Source: JBKDZR01 sp047971485
GTDB lineage: Bacteria > Pseudomonadota > Alphaproteobacteria > Rhodobacterales > Rhodobacteraceae
Reading direction: 5' to 3'
Assembly (NCBI GenBank): GCA_047971485.1
Contig: JBKDZR010000059.1
Span: forward strand, 1-57,087
Length of the DNA stretch: 57,087 nucleotides
Part shown: piece by piece, positions 17,304 to 26,071 of the stretch
How the letters are laid out: each line of letters opens with the position of its first letter
How positions within the stretch are numbered: the first letter of the stretch is position 1
Translations under genes and position numbers: made by a program
Notes under the pieces: model-generated
Database searches by the model: none
Told to the model about the DNA's origin: nothing
What the model saw: only the letters and a program-made list of their open reading frames with translations

Positions 17304-18335
17304 ATGACATTTTTTCGCAACGCCGTTGCCGCGATCGCCATATGCGCAGGCACGCTCAGCGCCCGAGCGGAGCAGGTCGACATCCTGCTGAACAACTTCG
17401 TACCGCCCAGCTTCTTCATGTACACGACGCTGCCGGAATGGGGCAAACGCGTCGAAGAGGTAACCGAGGGCCGCGTGCGTATCTCAACCACGGCGATGAC
17501 CCTGGCACCACCGCCCGAACAGTGGAATGCCGTGGAAAACGGGATTTTCGATGCCGCCTGGATCCTGAACAGTTTCATCACCAACCGCGTCAGCTTGGCG
17601 CTGATTGGGCAGCTGCCCTTCGTTGCCGGCCAGGATTCCCGCGCCACCGGAATCGCATTGTGGAACACCCATGAACGTTTTTTCACCGAGGCCAACGAAT
17701 ACAAAGGGCTGCACCTTCTAAGCCTCTTCGCCTTTTCAGGGGCCGATCTTTACAGCTTGGACAGCGCGCCGATCAATTCCATTGACGCCTTGGCCAACAG
17801 CCGCATCTGGACCCTGCCGGGCACGGCAACCGAAGCCGCAAGAACGGCCGGCGCAGCAATTGTTTCCAGTCCGGCCACCCAGGTCCACGACTATGTGTCG
17901 CGCAATGTCGTCGATGGATACTATGGAATCGGCCTGTCTACCTCGGATCAATATAAAGTCCTGCCCTATGCCAAGGCTATCACCGAATTTCCGCGCGAAG
18001 TATTCACCGCCACCTTCTCGCTTTTCGTGCGTGATGATGTCTGGGCACGTATATCGCCCGAAGATCAGGCGGCGATCATGGCCATCTCGGGGGCCACGCT
18101 CAGCGCTGAAATCGGCGATATCGTCAACGGGCTGGAAGATACGGCCCGCGCGAAGGCGGTCAAGGCCGGCGTGACCTTCACCGAAGCCGACCCCACCTTC
18201 TACGCGGCCCTGCGCACCGCTCTGGCCCGAAAGGAAACCGACTGGATCGCCCGCGCCAACGAACTGGGGGTCGACGGGCAAGCTGCGCTCGACTTCTTCA
18301 AGGCCGAAGTCCTGCGCCTTGAAGAAAAGGGCTAA
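17304..18335 (+). CDS. TRAP transporter solute-binding protein (DctP family), system A
   Basis: 343 aa. The start MTFFRNAVAAIAICAG gives a signal peptide ending near SARA, with GGAGG 7 nt upstream; the 59 in-frame codons before it are not signal-like. DctP marks include NGIFDAAWILNSF and a C-terminal DDVWARISPEDQAAIMA. It binds the substrate in the periplasm and delivers it to the DctQM membrane pair encoded 3 bp downstream. The sulfatase-ALDH-SDR genes upstream suggest a sulfated, possibly aromatic, ligand; this is inference. Confidence 0.9.
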   Translation: MTFFRNAVAAIAICAGTLSARAEQVDILLNNFVPPSFFMYTTLPEWGKRVEEVTEGRVRISTTAMTLAPPPEQWNAVENGIFDAAWILNSFITNRVSLALIGQLPFVAGQDSRATGIALWNTHERFFTEANEYKGLHLLSLFAFSGADLYSLDSAPINSIDALANSRIWTLPGTATEAARTAGAAIVSSPATQVHDYVSRNVVDGYYGIGLSTSDQYKVLPYAKAITEFPREVFTATFSLFVRDDVWARISPEDQAAIMAISGATLSAEIGDIVNGLEDTARAKAVKAGVTFTEADPTFYAALRTALARKETDWIARANELGVDGQAALDFFKAEVLRLEEKG

Positions 18336-18338
18336 GCA

Positions 18339-18854
18339 ATGACCAAGTTCAGTCGCTTTCTCGGGCGCTTGCAACGGATCACCCTGATCATTGGGGTCAT
18401 TGTCACCATGTTGATGATGGCTCTGACCGTAATCGACGTGATTTTACGGACCACGCTCCACAAAAGCTTTTACGGCACCATTGAGGTGACCCAGTTCATG
18501 CTGGCGATCATCATCTTCGCCGGATTGGCCCTGATCACCCGCGACCGGTCCCATATCGTGGTCTCACTGTTCGAGCCGCTGATGCTGCGGCATGTACCGC
18601 GTTTCTATGAACTGTTGTTCAGCGCCTTCAACCTGCTCGGCCCCGTGGCGATTACCTATCTGATGATCAAATCCGGGCTTGAATTGCTGCGCCTGGGCCA
18701 ACGCAGCCTGGTGCTGGATCTGCCGCAAGGCTGGCTGTTGCTGGCCATGGGCGGTCTGGGAGCAGTGGCCGTTCTTTTCGGGGTTGAGGTGTTTCGCACC
18801 CGGCCAAACCCCGATCTTCTGGCTGATCACACACAGCCGCGAGCGGAGAAATAA
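18339..18854 (+). CDS. TRAP transporter small permease (DctQ), system A
   Basis: 171 aa with four hydrophobic segments (about residues 15-38, 48-68, 88-110, 128-150), the DctQ arrangement. VIDVILRTTLHKSFYGTIEV in the first loop is typical. It starts 3 bp after the DctP stop and ends 5 bp before DctM, so the three are translationally linked. Confidence 0.88.
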   Translation: MTKFSRFLGRLQRITLIIGVIVTMLMMALTVIDVILRTTLHKSFYGTIEVTQFMLAIIIFAGLALITRDRSHIVVSLFEPLMLRHVPRFYELLFSAFNLLGPVAITYLMIKSGLELLRLGQRSLVLDLPQGWLLLAMGGLGAVAVLFGVEVFRTRPNPDLLADHTQPRAEK

Positions 18855-18859
18855 GCCCG

Positions 18860-20152
18860 ATGGAACAGGCCCTGATCGGTTTCGCAGCGCTTCTGCTGCT
18901 CAGTTTCATCGGCATTCCCCTGGCCTTCGCCACCCTTCTGGTCGGACTGGCCGGCTTTGCCCTGCTGCGCGGCCTGGACCCGGCTCTGTCCATGGCCAGC
19001 CAACAGATCGTCGAGATCACAACCAGTTACAATCTATCAGTCATTCCGCTTTTCGTCCTGATGGGCAGCCTGATCAACCGGGCTCGCATCTCCGGTGACT
19101 TGTTCGAGTTTTCCCAAGCGTTGATGGGCCGGTTCCGAGGCGGACTGGCCATGGCCACGATCCTGTCCTGTGCAGGGTTCTCGGCGGTGTCGGGGTCATC
19201 TCTGGCGACATCAGCCACCATGACCAAGGTGGCGATGCCACACCTGCGGCGCTTTGGCTACGATGATCGGTTGTCGACAGGGGCGCTGGCCTCGGGCGGG
19301 ACGCTGGGCATCATGATTCCCCCTTCGGTGCCGATGGTCATCTTCGGGCTGATCTCGCAGGCCGATATCGGCAAGTTGTTTATCGCGGGCATCCTGCCAG
19401 GCAGCTTGATGGTCGTGCTGCTGCTGAGTGCAATCCACCTGACTGTACGCATCAATCCCGCGCTGGGGCCAAGCGGAGGGCCGGCCTCGGTTGTCCAGAT
19501 CCTGCGCGGCTTCTTGCGCTGCTGGCCCATAATGGTTTTGTTCTTGCTGGTGCTGGGCGGCATTTATCTGGGGATCTTTACACCGACCGAGGCCGGTGCG
19601 GTGGGGGCTGGCGGGGCCTGTGTTTTCGCGTTGTCACGCGGTGCCCTGAGGACCATCCCCGATATTCTCGAAACCTTTGGCGAAGCACTCTATACCTCAG
19701 CCAGGATCTTCTCCATCGCCTTTGCTGCGTTGGTCTTTTCCAACTTCGTCAACCTGTCGGGGATGCCCTTCGATCTGGTACGCTGGGTCATGCGGATGGA
19801 TCTGTCACCAATACTGCTGGTCCTGATGATCGCGGTGATCTGCATGGTGATGGGCACGGTCTTTGAGGCAATCGGCATTCTGGTCCTGATCATCCCGGTA
19901 TTCCTGCCTGCGCTTGGGGCCGCCGGTGTGGATCTGATCTGGTTCGGTATTGTCGCAATCCTGGTGATCGAGATCGGCCTGATCACACCGCCCATCGGCA
20001 TGAATGTGTTCACGGTCAAATCGATGCAGCCAGATGTTCCGTTGACCAGCATTTTTGCCGGCGTGACGCCTTTCCTGCTGGCCAACCTGATGGCGTTGGT
20101 TTTTATCCTGACCATTCCAGCCATCGCCACCTGGCTGCCTTCGATGATGTAG
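18860..20152 (+). CDS. TRAP transporter large permease (DctM), system A
   Basis: 430 aa, strongly hydrophobic with about 12 membrane segments. Family landmarks: GIPLAFATLLVG, SVIPLFVLMG, GFSAVSGSSLATSATM, GGTLGIMIPPSVPMVIFG and LITPPIGMNVF. It carries out Na+-coupled import with DctQ. Last gene of the ALDH-SDR-sulfatase-TRAP operon, ending in TAG just before a strong hairpin shared with the convergent system B. Confidence 0.92.
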   Translation: MEQALIGFAALLLLSFIGIPLAFATLLVGLAGFALLRGLDPALSMASQQIVEITTSYNLSVIPLFVLMGSLINRARISGDLFEFSQALMGRFRGGLAMATILSCAGFSAVSGSSLATSATMTKVAMPHLRRFGYDDRLSTGALASGGTLGIMIPPSVPMVIFGLISQADIGKLFIAGILPGSLMVVLLLSAIHLTVRINPALGPSGGPASVVQILRGFLRCWPIMVLFLLVLGGIYLGIFTPTEAGAVGAGGACVFALSRGALRTIPDILETFGEALYTSARIFSIAFAALVFSNFVNLSGMPFDLVRWVMRMDLSPILLVLMIAVICMVMGTVFEAIGILVLIIPVFLPALGAAGVDLIWFGIVAILVIEIGLITPPIGMNVFTVKSMQPDVPLTSIFAGVTPFLLANLMALVFILTIPAIATWLPSMM

Positions 20153-20161
20153 GTGGGTCCC

Positions 20162-20190
20162 GGTGCCCTTGCTACAGTAGCGAGGGCACC
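20162..20190. terminator. Bidirectional hairpin between converging TRAP operons A and B
   Basis: GGTGCCCTTGCTAC pairs with GTAGCGAGGGCACC: 14 bp with one G-T wobble around a minimal loop. It begins 9 bp after the DctM-A stop and includes the last codons of DctM-B. There is little T-tract, but the stem is very stable and position suits both operons. Confidence 0.65.
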
Positions 20191-21479
20191 CAGGTTGCCA
20201 GTGGCGGAAAGGCGTAGACCAGCGCCGCGACCACCAGGATCAGGATCCAGAACGGGGCCAAGCCCTTGAACACCTCGGCCAGTTTCAACTCCTGATCAGG
20301 GATTGCCGCCTTGACGACGAAGGCCCCGATCCCGAAGGGTGGGGTTAGCACACCGGCCTCGATCACCAGGATGCCAACGATGGCAAAGACGATGGGATCA
20401 ATCGCCATGCTCTGGGCGATGGGCCAGAACAGCGGCACTGTCAGCAACATGATCGAAATGCTGTCGACAAAACAGCCCAGGACCAGCCAGACGGCAATCA
20501 TCACCAGCACGGTGCCGGATACGCCCAACTCCATCGTCACGAACAATTCGCCGACAAGCTGGGGGATCCCGGCCAGGGCCAGCAGCTTGGAGTACATTGA
20601 CGCCCCCAACAGCAAGAACATGATCGGTGTCACGACCATACCCGCCTCGCGCGAGGCATCGCGGATCTCGGCAAAACGCATGCCCTTGGCCAGCCCCAGC
20701 AGCAAGGCACCCGCCAAGCCTACCGCACTGCCTTCGGTCGGGGTGAACCAGCCCCCCCAGATACCCCCCAGGGTTACGATGATGATTGCCACCACCCCGA
20801 ACAGCCCCAGGGGATCGGCGCGCTGGCCCGGGGTGGCGGCGGCGGCTTGCCTTCCGCCTACGGCCCGCCCATCGCCAACCATCGCGCCGAGCATGCAGTA
20901 GACCCCAAACAGAACAGCCAGCAGGATCCCGGGCAGCACCCCGCCAGCGAACAGCCGACCGATGGATTGCTCGGTCAGGATTGCCCAGACGATCATGAAA
21001 ACCGAGGGCGGGATCAGCAGACCCAGCACTGAGGATCCGGCGATGCAGCCAGCGGCGTAGCTGCGCTGATAACCGCTCAGCTTCATGGACGGATAGGCGA
21101 TGTGGCTGAAGGTCGCCGCCGCCGCTACGCCAACCCCGGTGACGGCAGCAAACAGCGCATTGCCAGCCACGGTCGCCACGGCCAGCCGCCCGGGCACCCG
21201 GGAAAGCGTACGGTTGGCGGCGGCAAACAGATCCTGCGCAGCCCCGGAACGCGCGATCAACAGGCCCATCACCGCAAACAGCGGGATCACCATCAGGTTG
21301 TAATCCCGTACCCCTTCAAAGGCGGTCTGCTGCAGCAGGCCCAAGGTCATGCCCCAGTCGCCGAACAGGATGAACAGCCCGACGGTCGATCCGATCAGGA
21401 AGGACAGCGCCACATGAACGCCCAGAAAGGACAGCAGAAAAATCAAGCCAAGGGCCACCAATGCGGATTGTTCGATCAT
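20172..21479 (-). CDS. TRAP transporter large permease (DctM), system B
   Basis: 435 aa with about 12 hydrophobic segments and DctM landmarks: VIPLFAVMGLLIARSGAAQDL, AVTGVGVAAAATF, SSVLGLLIPPSVFMIVW, TPTEGSAVGLAGALLLG and VLTPPFGIGAF. The frame is open 510 bp further upstream, but that part is an out-of-frame reading of DctQ. The true start MIEQSALVALG overlaps the DctQ stop as ATGA. Last gene of the cupin-hydrolase-TRAP operon. Confidence 0.92.
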   Translation of the reverse strand: MIEQSALVALGLIFLLSFLGVHVALSFLIGSTVGLFILFGDWGMTLGLLQQTAFEGVRDYNLMVIPLFAVMGLLIARSGAAQDLFAAANRTLSRVPGRLAVATVAGNALFAAVTGVGVAAAATFSHIAYPSMKLSGYQRSYAAGCIAGSSVLGLLIPPSVFMIVWAILTEQSIGRLFAGGVLPGILLAVLFGVYCMLGAMVGDGRAVGGRQAAAATPGQRADPLGLFGVVAIIIVTLGGIWGGWFTPTEGSAVGLAGALLLGLAKGMRFAEIRDASREAGMVVTPIMFLLLGASMYSKLLALAGIPQLVGELFVTMELGVSGTVLVMIAVWLVLGCFVDSISIMLLTVPLFWPIAQSMAIDPIVFAIVGILVIEAGVLTPPFGIGAFVVKAAIPDQELKLAEVFKGLAPFWILILVVAALVYAFPPLATWVPSLL

Positions 21480-21964
21480 ATGTTGTCCTTCCCGCGCAAT
21501 GCGGCATAGGCCTTGGCCAGAAACCCCAAGGCCAGCACGATCCACAGCCCCGCGACAACGGCTCGCAATGGCCAAATGGGCAGGCGAAAGGCATCGGTGC
21601 CGTAAAATTCCTGGGTGCGCAGTGCTTGTTCGATGGGTTCCAGCGACATCCAGACCAGACAGGCGAACAAGGCGGTGCCAACAAGATTGGCCAACGCCAT
21701 GGCACTGACCAGCACACGCTGCGGCAGCTTGTCCAACAGCAAGGTGACCTGCAAGAGCCGGTTCTGCAGCAGCGCTTTGGTCCCTTGCATAAAGGTGACC
21801 AGAACCAGTGCTGAAGCCACCAGATCCGCTGTTCCCGCAAAGGGTTGACCAAAAGCCAACCGAACGCAGACATCGTATAGGATCAGACCGGCACACAGAT
21901 AGACCAGAACCGTTCCAACATCCGCCAGAAAGCCGGCCAGTTTCGACAATATGGTATTGTGCAT
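21476..21964 (-). CDS. TRAP transporter small permease (DctQ), system B
   Basis: 162 aa with four membrane segments and the DctQ-type LILYDVCVRLAFGQPFAGTADL loop region (first loop, about residues 27-48). Its stop overlaps the DctM start by 4 bp. No clear Shine-Dalgarno precedes the ATG; a hairpin fills the gap to the DctP gene. Confidence 0.86.
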   Translation of the reverse strand: MHNTILSKLAGFLADVGTVLVYLCAGLILYDVCVRLAFGQPFAGTADLVASALVLVTFMQGTKALLQNRLLQVTLLLDKLPQRVLVSAMALANLVGTALFACLVWMSLEPIEQALRTQEFYGTDAFRLPIWPLRAVVAGLWIVLALGFLAKAYAALRGKDNI

Positions 21965-21974
21965 GTTCTACAAA

Positions 21975-22009
21975 TTGCCGGCCCGGCACGCGCGTGTCCG
22001 AGCCGGCAA
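21975..22009 (-). terminator. Intercistronic hairpin between dctP-B and dctQ-B
   Basis: TTGCCGGC/GCCGGCAA, perfect 8-bp arms, with an inner CACGCGCGTG palindrome in the 19-nt loop. It lies in the 49-bp gap after the binding-protein gene. Probably stabilises or attenuates the message so that the binding protein exceeds the permease. Confidence 0.5.
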
Positions 22010-22013
22010 ATCC

Positions 22014-23078
22014 TCAGAAGGAGTATTGGACAGGGAAATCATAGCCTTCTTCACCAAGGATCTGAATATAGTGCTTCAGAACCTCGGCTGTCGGATACCC
22101 GCGCGCGGCAAGCCCCTCGACCGCCTGGCGCGGCAGGTCTGTAACCTTTTCCGCCCAGAGCGTCTTTTGCTCATCCGACAAATCGCGCACGGTGATCCCC
22201 TCGGATGCCAGCTTCTCGGCCAGAACGCGGTCGCGCTCGGCGCTTTTTTCGGCAACGATAATCGCGGCCTCGGCGGCCACCTGATCAATGATCGCCACGA
22301 CCTCGGCCGGCAGTTTGGTGCGTGTGCCTTCGTTCATGAAGGCAACGACGGTTGAAAGCGCCCCGAAACCCGTGCGGGTGAAGGTATTTGCCACCTCTTT
22401 CAACTGAAAGGATTCCATCCCCGAGATGAAAAACAGGCTGCCATCAGCCAAGCTTGTCTGCATCGCCTGGTAATGTTCGCCAACCCCCAGATTGACCGGC
22501 ACCACCTTCAGCGGAACGAAAAGAGGTGCGTTGGTCCCGGCCATGGCGATCCGCTTGCCTTCCAGTTCGGCGATCGTCGTCCAGTCAAAGCTGGTGGCCA
22601 GGCCATAGGCCTCGGTCACCATCTGGGCCAGGACATGGGCCTTGTAGGGGGCCATGCTGTCGCGCAGCGCAGGGACCTCGGCCAGCATCCGGGTGGCAAC
22701 ACGCCCCTGCAGGACAGGATCGTCGGTGGTGAAAGGCACCATCGCGCTGTAATTCAGAAGGGCCGCGCGCGATTGTTCAAAACCGATGGGCGACAGGCCA
22801 ATATCCAGCGTGCCGTTCTGCACCGCCTCAATCGCGCCATCGACCTTGGCGACACTGCCGCCCCAGGCCTTGATGAAACGGATTGTGTGGCCGGTTTCCG
22901 CCTTGACCCGGCTGCTGACCTCATCGGCGAAATAACCATCGAAGACAGACACATAGGTCAGCCCCGTCGTATGGCCGCCACCCATGCGCAGCAGGAATGT
23001 GTCGGCCTGGGCCAGCCCCACGGCCCCAAACAGTGCGGACGCGCAAAGAACGCCCAGTTTCAAGCTGGATTTGAACAT
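22014..23078 (-). CDS. TRAP transporter solute-binding protein (DctP family), system B
   Basis: 354 aa with a clear signal peptide (LKLGVLCASALFGAVGLAQA) and GGGAGGAAAAC before the ATG. DctP features include AVQNGTLDIGLSPIGFEQ and SLADGSLFFISGMESFQL. Periplasmic ligand binding for the DctQM pair downstream. It follows a cupin and an alpha/beta hydrolase on the same strand, which may process the imported compound. The ligand is unknown. Confidence 0.9.
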   Translation of the reverse strand: MFKSSLKLGVLCASALFGAVGLAQADTFLLRMGGGHTTGLTYVSVFDGYFADEVSSRVKAETGHTIRFIKAWGGSVAKVDGAIEAVQNGTLDIGLSPIGFEQSRAALLNYSAMVPFTTDDPVLQGRVATRMLAEVPALRDSMAPYKAHVLAQMVTEAYGLATSFDWTTIAELEGKRIAMAGTNAPLFVPLKVVPVNLGVGEHYQAMQTSLADGSLFFISGMESFQLKEVANTFTRTGFGALSTVVAFMNEGTRTKLPAEVVAIIDQVAAEAAIIVAEKSAERDRVLAEKLASEGITVRDLSDEQKTLWAEKVTDLPRQAVEGLAARGYPTAEVLKHYIQILGEEGYDFPVQYSF

Positions 23079-23173
23079 GTTTTCCTCCCAGTAGAATGAA
23101 GGCCAACGTGACAGATGGCCCTCGCTTGATCTGTGCCGGACGTATCAGGCCGGATCGGCCCCACCCGGTCTTG

Positions 23174-23977
23174 TTATGGCATTGCTTCTACAAGTGCCTT
23201 GATCGTATCGACAAACACATCCGGGGCCGTCACATAAGGGTAATGGCCCCCTTCGGTCGTGACATGGCGGGCACCGGGCCAGGCTTGGCGAAACCGCAGG
23301 CGGGCCGCGGCACCGACAATCGGGTCATCGGCGCAGTCGACCACAGCAACCGCCCCGTCCTGCCCCCCGGTGATCTGCTGGGACGCGCTGACCGCCATCA
23401 GCCGACCCTTCAGGTCCCGCGCCGGCAACCAGTCTTCCATCGCGCAAAGCAGCAACCGGCCCAGGTCTGTCCCCTGATTGGGCCGGGCGCGATCCGCCCA
23501 TTCACGGCGCAACTGGTCCGCCCCGGTCGCGGCAATCGCGGCATGATCGAACAGCGGATTGGGCAGCAGGTCCGCCGCCTCGACAAAGCCGTTGCACAGG
23601 ATGCGCCCGGCAAGCCCCCGGGCTGCAACAGGCAGTTGCAGCCAGTAGGCACTGTAGGAACACCCAATGCCGATGGGCCGCACGCTCCCCAGCGCGGCCG
23701 TCAGAACGGCGAACCGCTCGGCCAGCGTTTCAGGGGGAACATCGCCCGGATAATCCACCAGGATCGGATCCAGACCGGCCGCCACCAGAGGCGCAGCAAC
23801 CAGGCAAAAGAACTCGGACGTGCCGCTGGCCCCGGGGCAGAGCAAGACAGACCGACCCGCCGGAACCGCCGCGCGCCGATAGGCCAACCCAGAATCCGGC
23901 TCAACCGTCCTGGGAAATGCGGCCTGAAAGCGCGCGACCTGGGCGTCGATATCCGACACGGTGGGGGCGATCGTCAC
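23174..23977 (-). CDS. Alpha/beta hydrolase
   Basis: 267 aa from a GTG that overlaps the upstream cupin stop as GTGA. The fold shows LLCPGASGTSEFFC (oxyanion region), a nucleophile elbow GIGCSYSAYW in which the usual G-x-S-x-G ends in Ser rather than Gly, DCADDPIVG (acid) and TEGGHYPYVTAPD (catalytic His). It could hydrolyse an ester, thioester or C-C bond. Encoded between a cupin and TRAP B, so an imported substrate is likely, but no specific reaction can be assigned. Confidence 0.75.
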   Translation of the reverse strand: MTIAPTVSDIDAQVARFQAAFPRTVEPDSGLAYRRAAVPAGRSVLLCPGASGTSEFFCLVAAPLVAAGLDPILVDYPGDVPPETLAERFAVLTAALGSVRPIGIGCSYSAYWLQLPVAARGLAGRILCNGFVEAADLLPNPLFDHAAIAATGADQLRREWADRARPNQGTDLGRLLLCAMEDWLPARDLKGRLMAVSASQQITGGQDGAVAVVDCADDPIVGAAARLRFRQAWPGARHVTTEGGHYPYVTAPDVFVDTIKALVEAMP

Positions 23978-24522
23978 TTGGCCAGCCCCATTTCACGCAG
24001 TTCCTGCATGGATCCGGGCGAGAACTCGGCCTGGGGCCGGTTGCCGCCGATCACGAACATCAGCAGATGTTCCTTGTCGGGTTCCTCAAAGGTGATGTTC
24101 TCGAACCGCCGCTGCACACCCGCGGGAAAGGAAATCACATCATGGGGGTTCAGCTCAAAGGCCTCGACCTTGCCATCCACTTCCCACGAACACCGCCATT
24201 TGCCTGTCATCGGGATGAAGGTTTCGTTGGTGTCATGGTTGTGCATCATCGGGCCGCAGCCGGGCTTGGCGTGACAGTAGCCAAGGTTGAACCCCTCGGA
24301 GATCTTGATCGCCGCATTTTCCGCCGCGTCATCCCCAACCGGCGAGGTCGTGGCCACGTCATCGGTTGCCGGCGGCTGAAACCCAACCACGTTATAGAGC
24401 GTCCGCTTGCAGCTGGGATGATCACTGTCCAGCAGCCCCCCATCAAAACCCTTGAGATCCGCAAAACGGGCGACACGCGCCGCCATCTCGTCCCGGGTCA
24501 TACGGACTGTCTTGAGAGCCAT
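23974..24522 (-). CDS. Cupin-domain protein
   Basis: 182 aa. The start MALKTVRMTRDEM has AGGAGG 6 nt upstream; the longer frame has none. The cupin core shows MMHNHDTNETFIPMTGKW and NPHDVISFPAGVQRRFEN, with His residues in the first motif suited to metal binding. Function is not recognised; small cupins in such clusters act as isomerases, dioxygenases or sensors. First gene of the operon leading to TRAP B and divergent from a LysR regulator. Confidence 0.75.
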   Translation of the reverse strand: MALKTVRMTRDEMAARVARFADLKGFDGGLLDSDHPSCKRTLYNVVGFQPPATDDVATTSPVGDDAAENAAIKISEGFNLGYCHAKPGCGPMMHNHDTNETFIPMTGKWRCSWEVDGKVEAFELNPHDVISFPAGVQRRFENITFEEPDKEHLLMFVIGGNRPQAEFSPGSMQELREMGLAK

Positions 24523-24658
24523 CTTTTTCCTCCTCCTGGCTATCATCGCTTGGCAGCGGCCTGCGCCGCCCCGCTATAAGAATTCAGAATGACTGTCTGG
24601 GAATTTTGCCGCAATCCAGCTTTTAAGATAGGTGATATTGGATTATCGAATAACCAAG

Positions 24659-25591
24659 ATGGATTACAGCCTCAGAGATCTGCGCGCACTGCTGGCCCTG
24701 CTGGACCACGGCCATGTCAGCCAGGCCGCCCGACGCATGCACATGAGCCAACCCGCCATGAGCATGACCCTCAAGAAGATGCGGCACATCTTTGGTGATC
24801 CGCTGCTGGTCCGGCAGGGCAATGCGCTGACCCTAACCGATACCGCCACCGCGCTGCATCCCAGGCTGCGCCTGCTGATCAAGGAGATGGAGGAAATCGC
24901 CCTCGATGCCAGCGGTTTCGACCCCTCCTCCAGCACGCGCAGCTTCACCTTGATCCTGACCGACTATATCGACGCCATTCTGGTGCCCACGCTGCACCGG
25001 CGCCTACGCGAAATCGCGCCGCGTGTCGAACTGCGCGTCGTCGGCCCCGATCCCTTTCGCTTCGCCAATGCATTCGGCGAAGGCCGGGTGGATCTGACCG
25101 TATCCTATTTCCCCGACGCGCCGGGGGACTTGATATCGCGGCGCATGTTCTCGGACCGCATGGTCTGCCTGACCCGACGCAACCATCCGGCCCTGACCAG
25201 CCCGCTGACGCTGGCGGCCTTCTGCGCGCTGGATCACGTCGCGATTGAGCCAGCCCAGGCCAGCATGTACCGCGCCGTTCTGGATGAAGCACTGCAGGAA
25301 CGGGGGCTGTCGCGCCGGGTCTCGATTTCCAAGCCGGATTTCGTCGGTGTTCCCCTTCTGCTGGAACGCAGCGATCTGGTGGCAACCATGCCGGAACGCC
25401 TGGCCCGGCTGTTTTCGGACCGATACGATCTGGCAATCTTTCTGCCACCGATCGAGTTGCCCCGTCTGACCATCCGCATGATGTGGCACAAAAGCACCCA
25501 GCATTCGCCCGCCCATGTCTGGCTGCGCACGCTAATCTCCGAGATCTGCCGTGATCAGCTGCTGCGCGAGGCCGGCCATTCATACCCCTGA
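24659..25591 (+). CDS. LysR-family transcriptional regulator (NodD/LinR-like)
   Basis: 310 aa from the ATG of MDYSLRDLRALLALLDHG, where the HTH begins; an in-frame GTG 27 bp upstream is possible and neither has a good ribosome site. The recognition helix is MSQPAMSMTLKKMR, and DPLLVRQGNALTLT closes the wing. The effector domain resembles the NodD/LinR/DntR type (FTLILTDYIDAILVPTL). Divergent from the cupin-hydrolase-TRAP B operon, its probable target; followed by a thioesterase and an IclR gene. Confidence 0.87.
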   Translation: MDYSLRDLRALLALLDHGHVSQAARRMHMSQPAMSMTLKKMRHIFGDPLLVRQGNALTLTDTATALHPRLRLLIKEMEEIALDASGFDPSSSTRSFTLILTDYIDAILVPTLHRRLREIAPRVELRVVGPDPFRFANAFGEGRVDLTVSYFPDAPGDLISRRMFSDRMVCLTRRNHPALTSPLTLAAFCALDHVAIEPAQASMYRAVLDEALQERGLSRRVSISKPDFVGVPLLLERSDLVATMPERLARLFSDRYDLAIFLPPIELPRLTIRMMWHKSTQHSPAHVWLRTLISEICRDQLLREAGHSYP

Positions 25592-25669
25592 GCATCCGGG
25601 CGATTGCACTGGCACAACCGGTCAAAATTCCGCATTGTATAAAAGACTTTTCAATATGGAACGAAAACC

Positions 25670-26071
25670 ATGAACACCCTGACCGTGCAGGTGACCTTTG
25701 GTGATTGCGACCCGGCCGGGATCGTCTTTTACCCCAACATGTTCCGCTGGATGGACGCCGCCTTCCACGCCGTCATCCAGCCCTTTGGCGGCCATGACGT
25801 ACTGTGCAGCCAGTTGCAGGCCATCGGGGTGGGGCTGGTCGATGCCTCGGCCCAGTTTCACCATCCCATGCGCCATGGCGACACGCTGGAGATTGCCGTC
25901 ACGATCGAACAATGGGCCCGCCGGACCCTGACCCTGAGCTATCGCGGCACGGTCGGCCAGACCCATTGCTTCACCGGCCGCGAGGTCCGCTGCCTTTTCA
26001 AGCGTGGTGAAACCGCTATGGTGGCCGCCGATCTGCAACCCCTGCGCGACATTCTGGACAAGGATCCATGA
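25670..26071 (+). CDS. 4-hydroxybenzoyl-CoA-type (4HBT) hotdog thioesterase
   Basis: 133 aa single hotdog domain. GDCDPAGIVFYPNMFRWMD (residues 11-29) matches the signature of the Pseudomonas 4-hydroxybenzoyl-CoA thioesterase, and Asp14 aligns with its catalytic Asp17. It should release a free aromatic acid from its CoA ester. In this window the missing step between gentisyl-CoA (CoA-hydroxylase product) and gentisate (dioxygenase substrate) fits it well, though it is 13 kb from that operon. The stop overlaps the IclR start as ATGA. Confidence 0.87.
   Translation: MNTLTVQVTFGDCDPAGIVFYPNMFRWMDAAFHAVIQPFGGHDVLCSQLQAIGVGLVDASAQFHHPMRHGDTLEIAVTIEQWARRTLTLSYRGTVGQTHCFTGREVRCLFKRGETAMVAADLQPLRDILDKDP

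Noticed and set aside
20172..21989. A 605-aa fused DctQ-DctM permease
   Set aside because: The first 170 residues of that frame are an out-of-frame reading of DctQ, which has its own good frame (21476-21964) overlapping DctM as ATGA.
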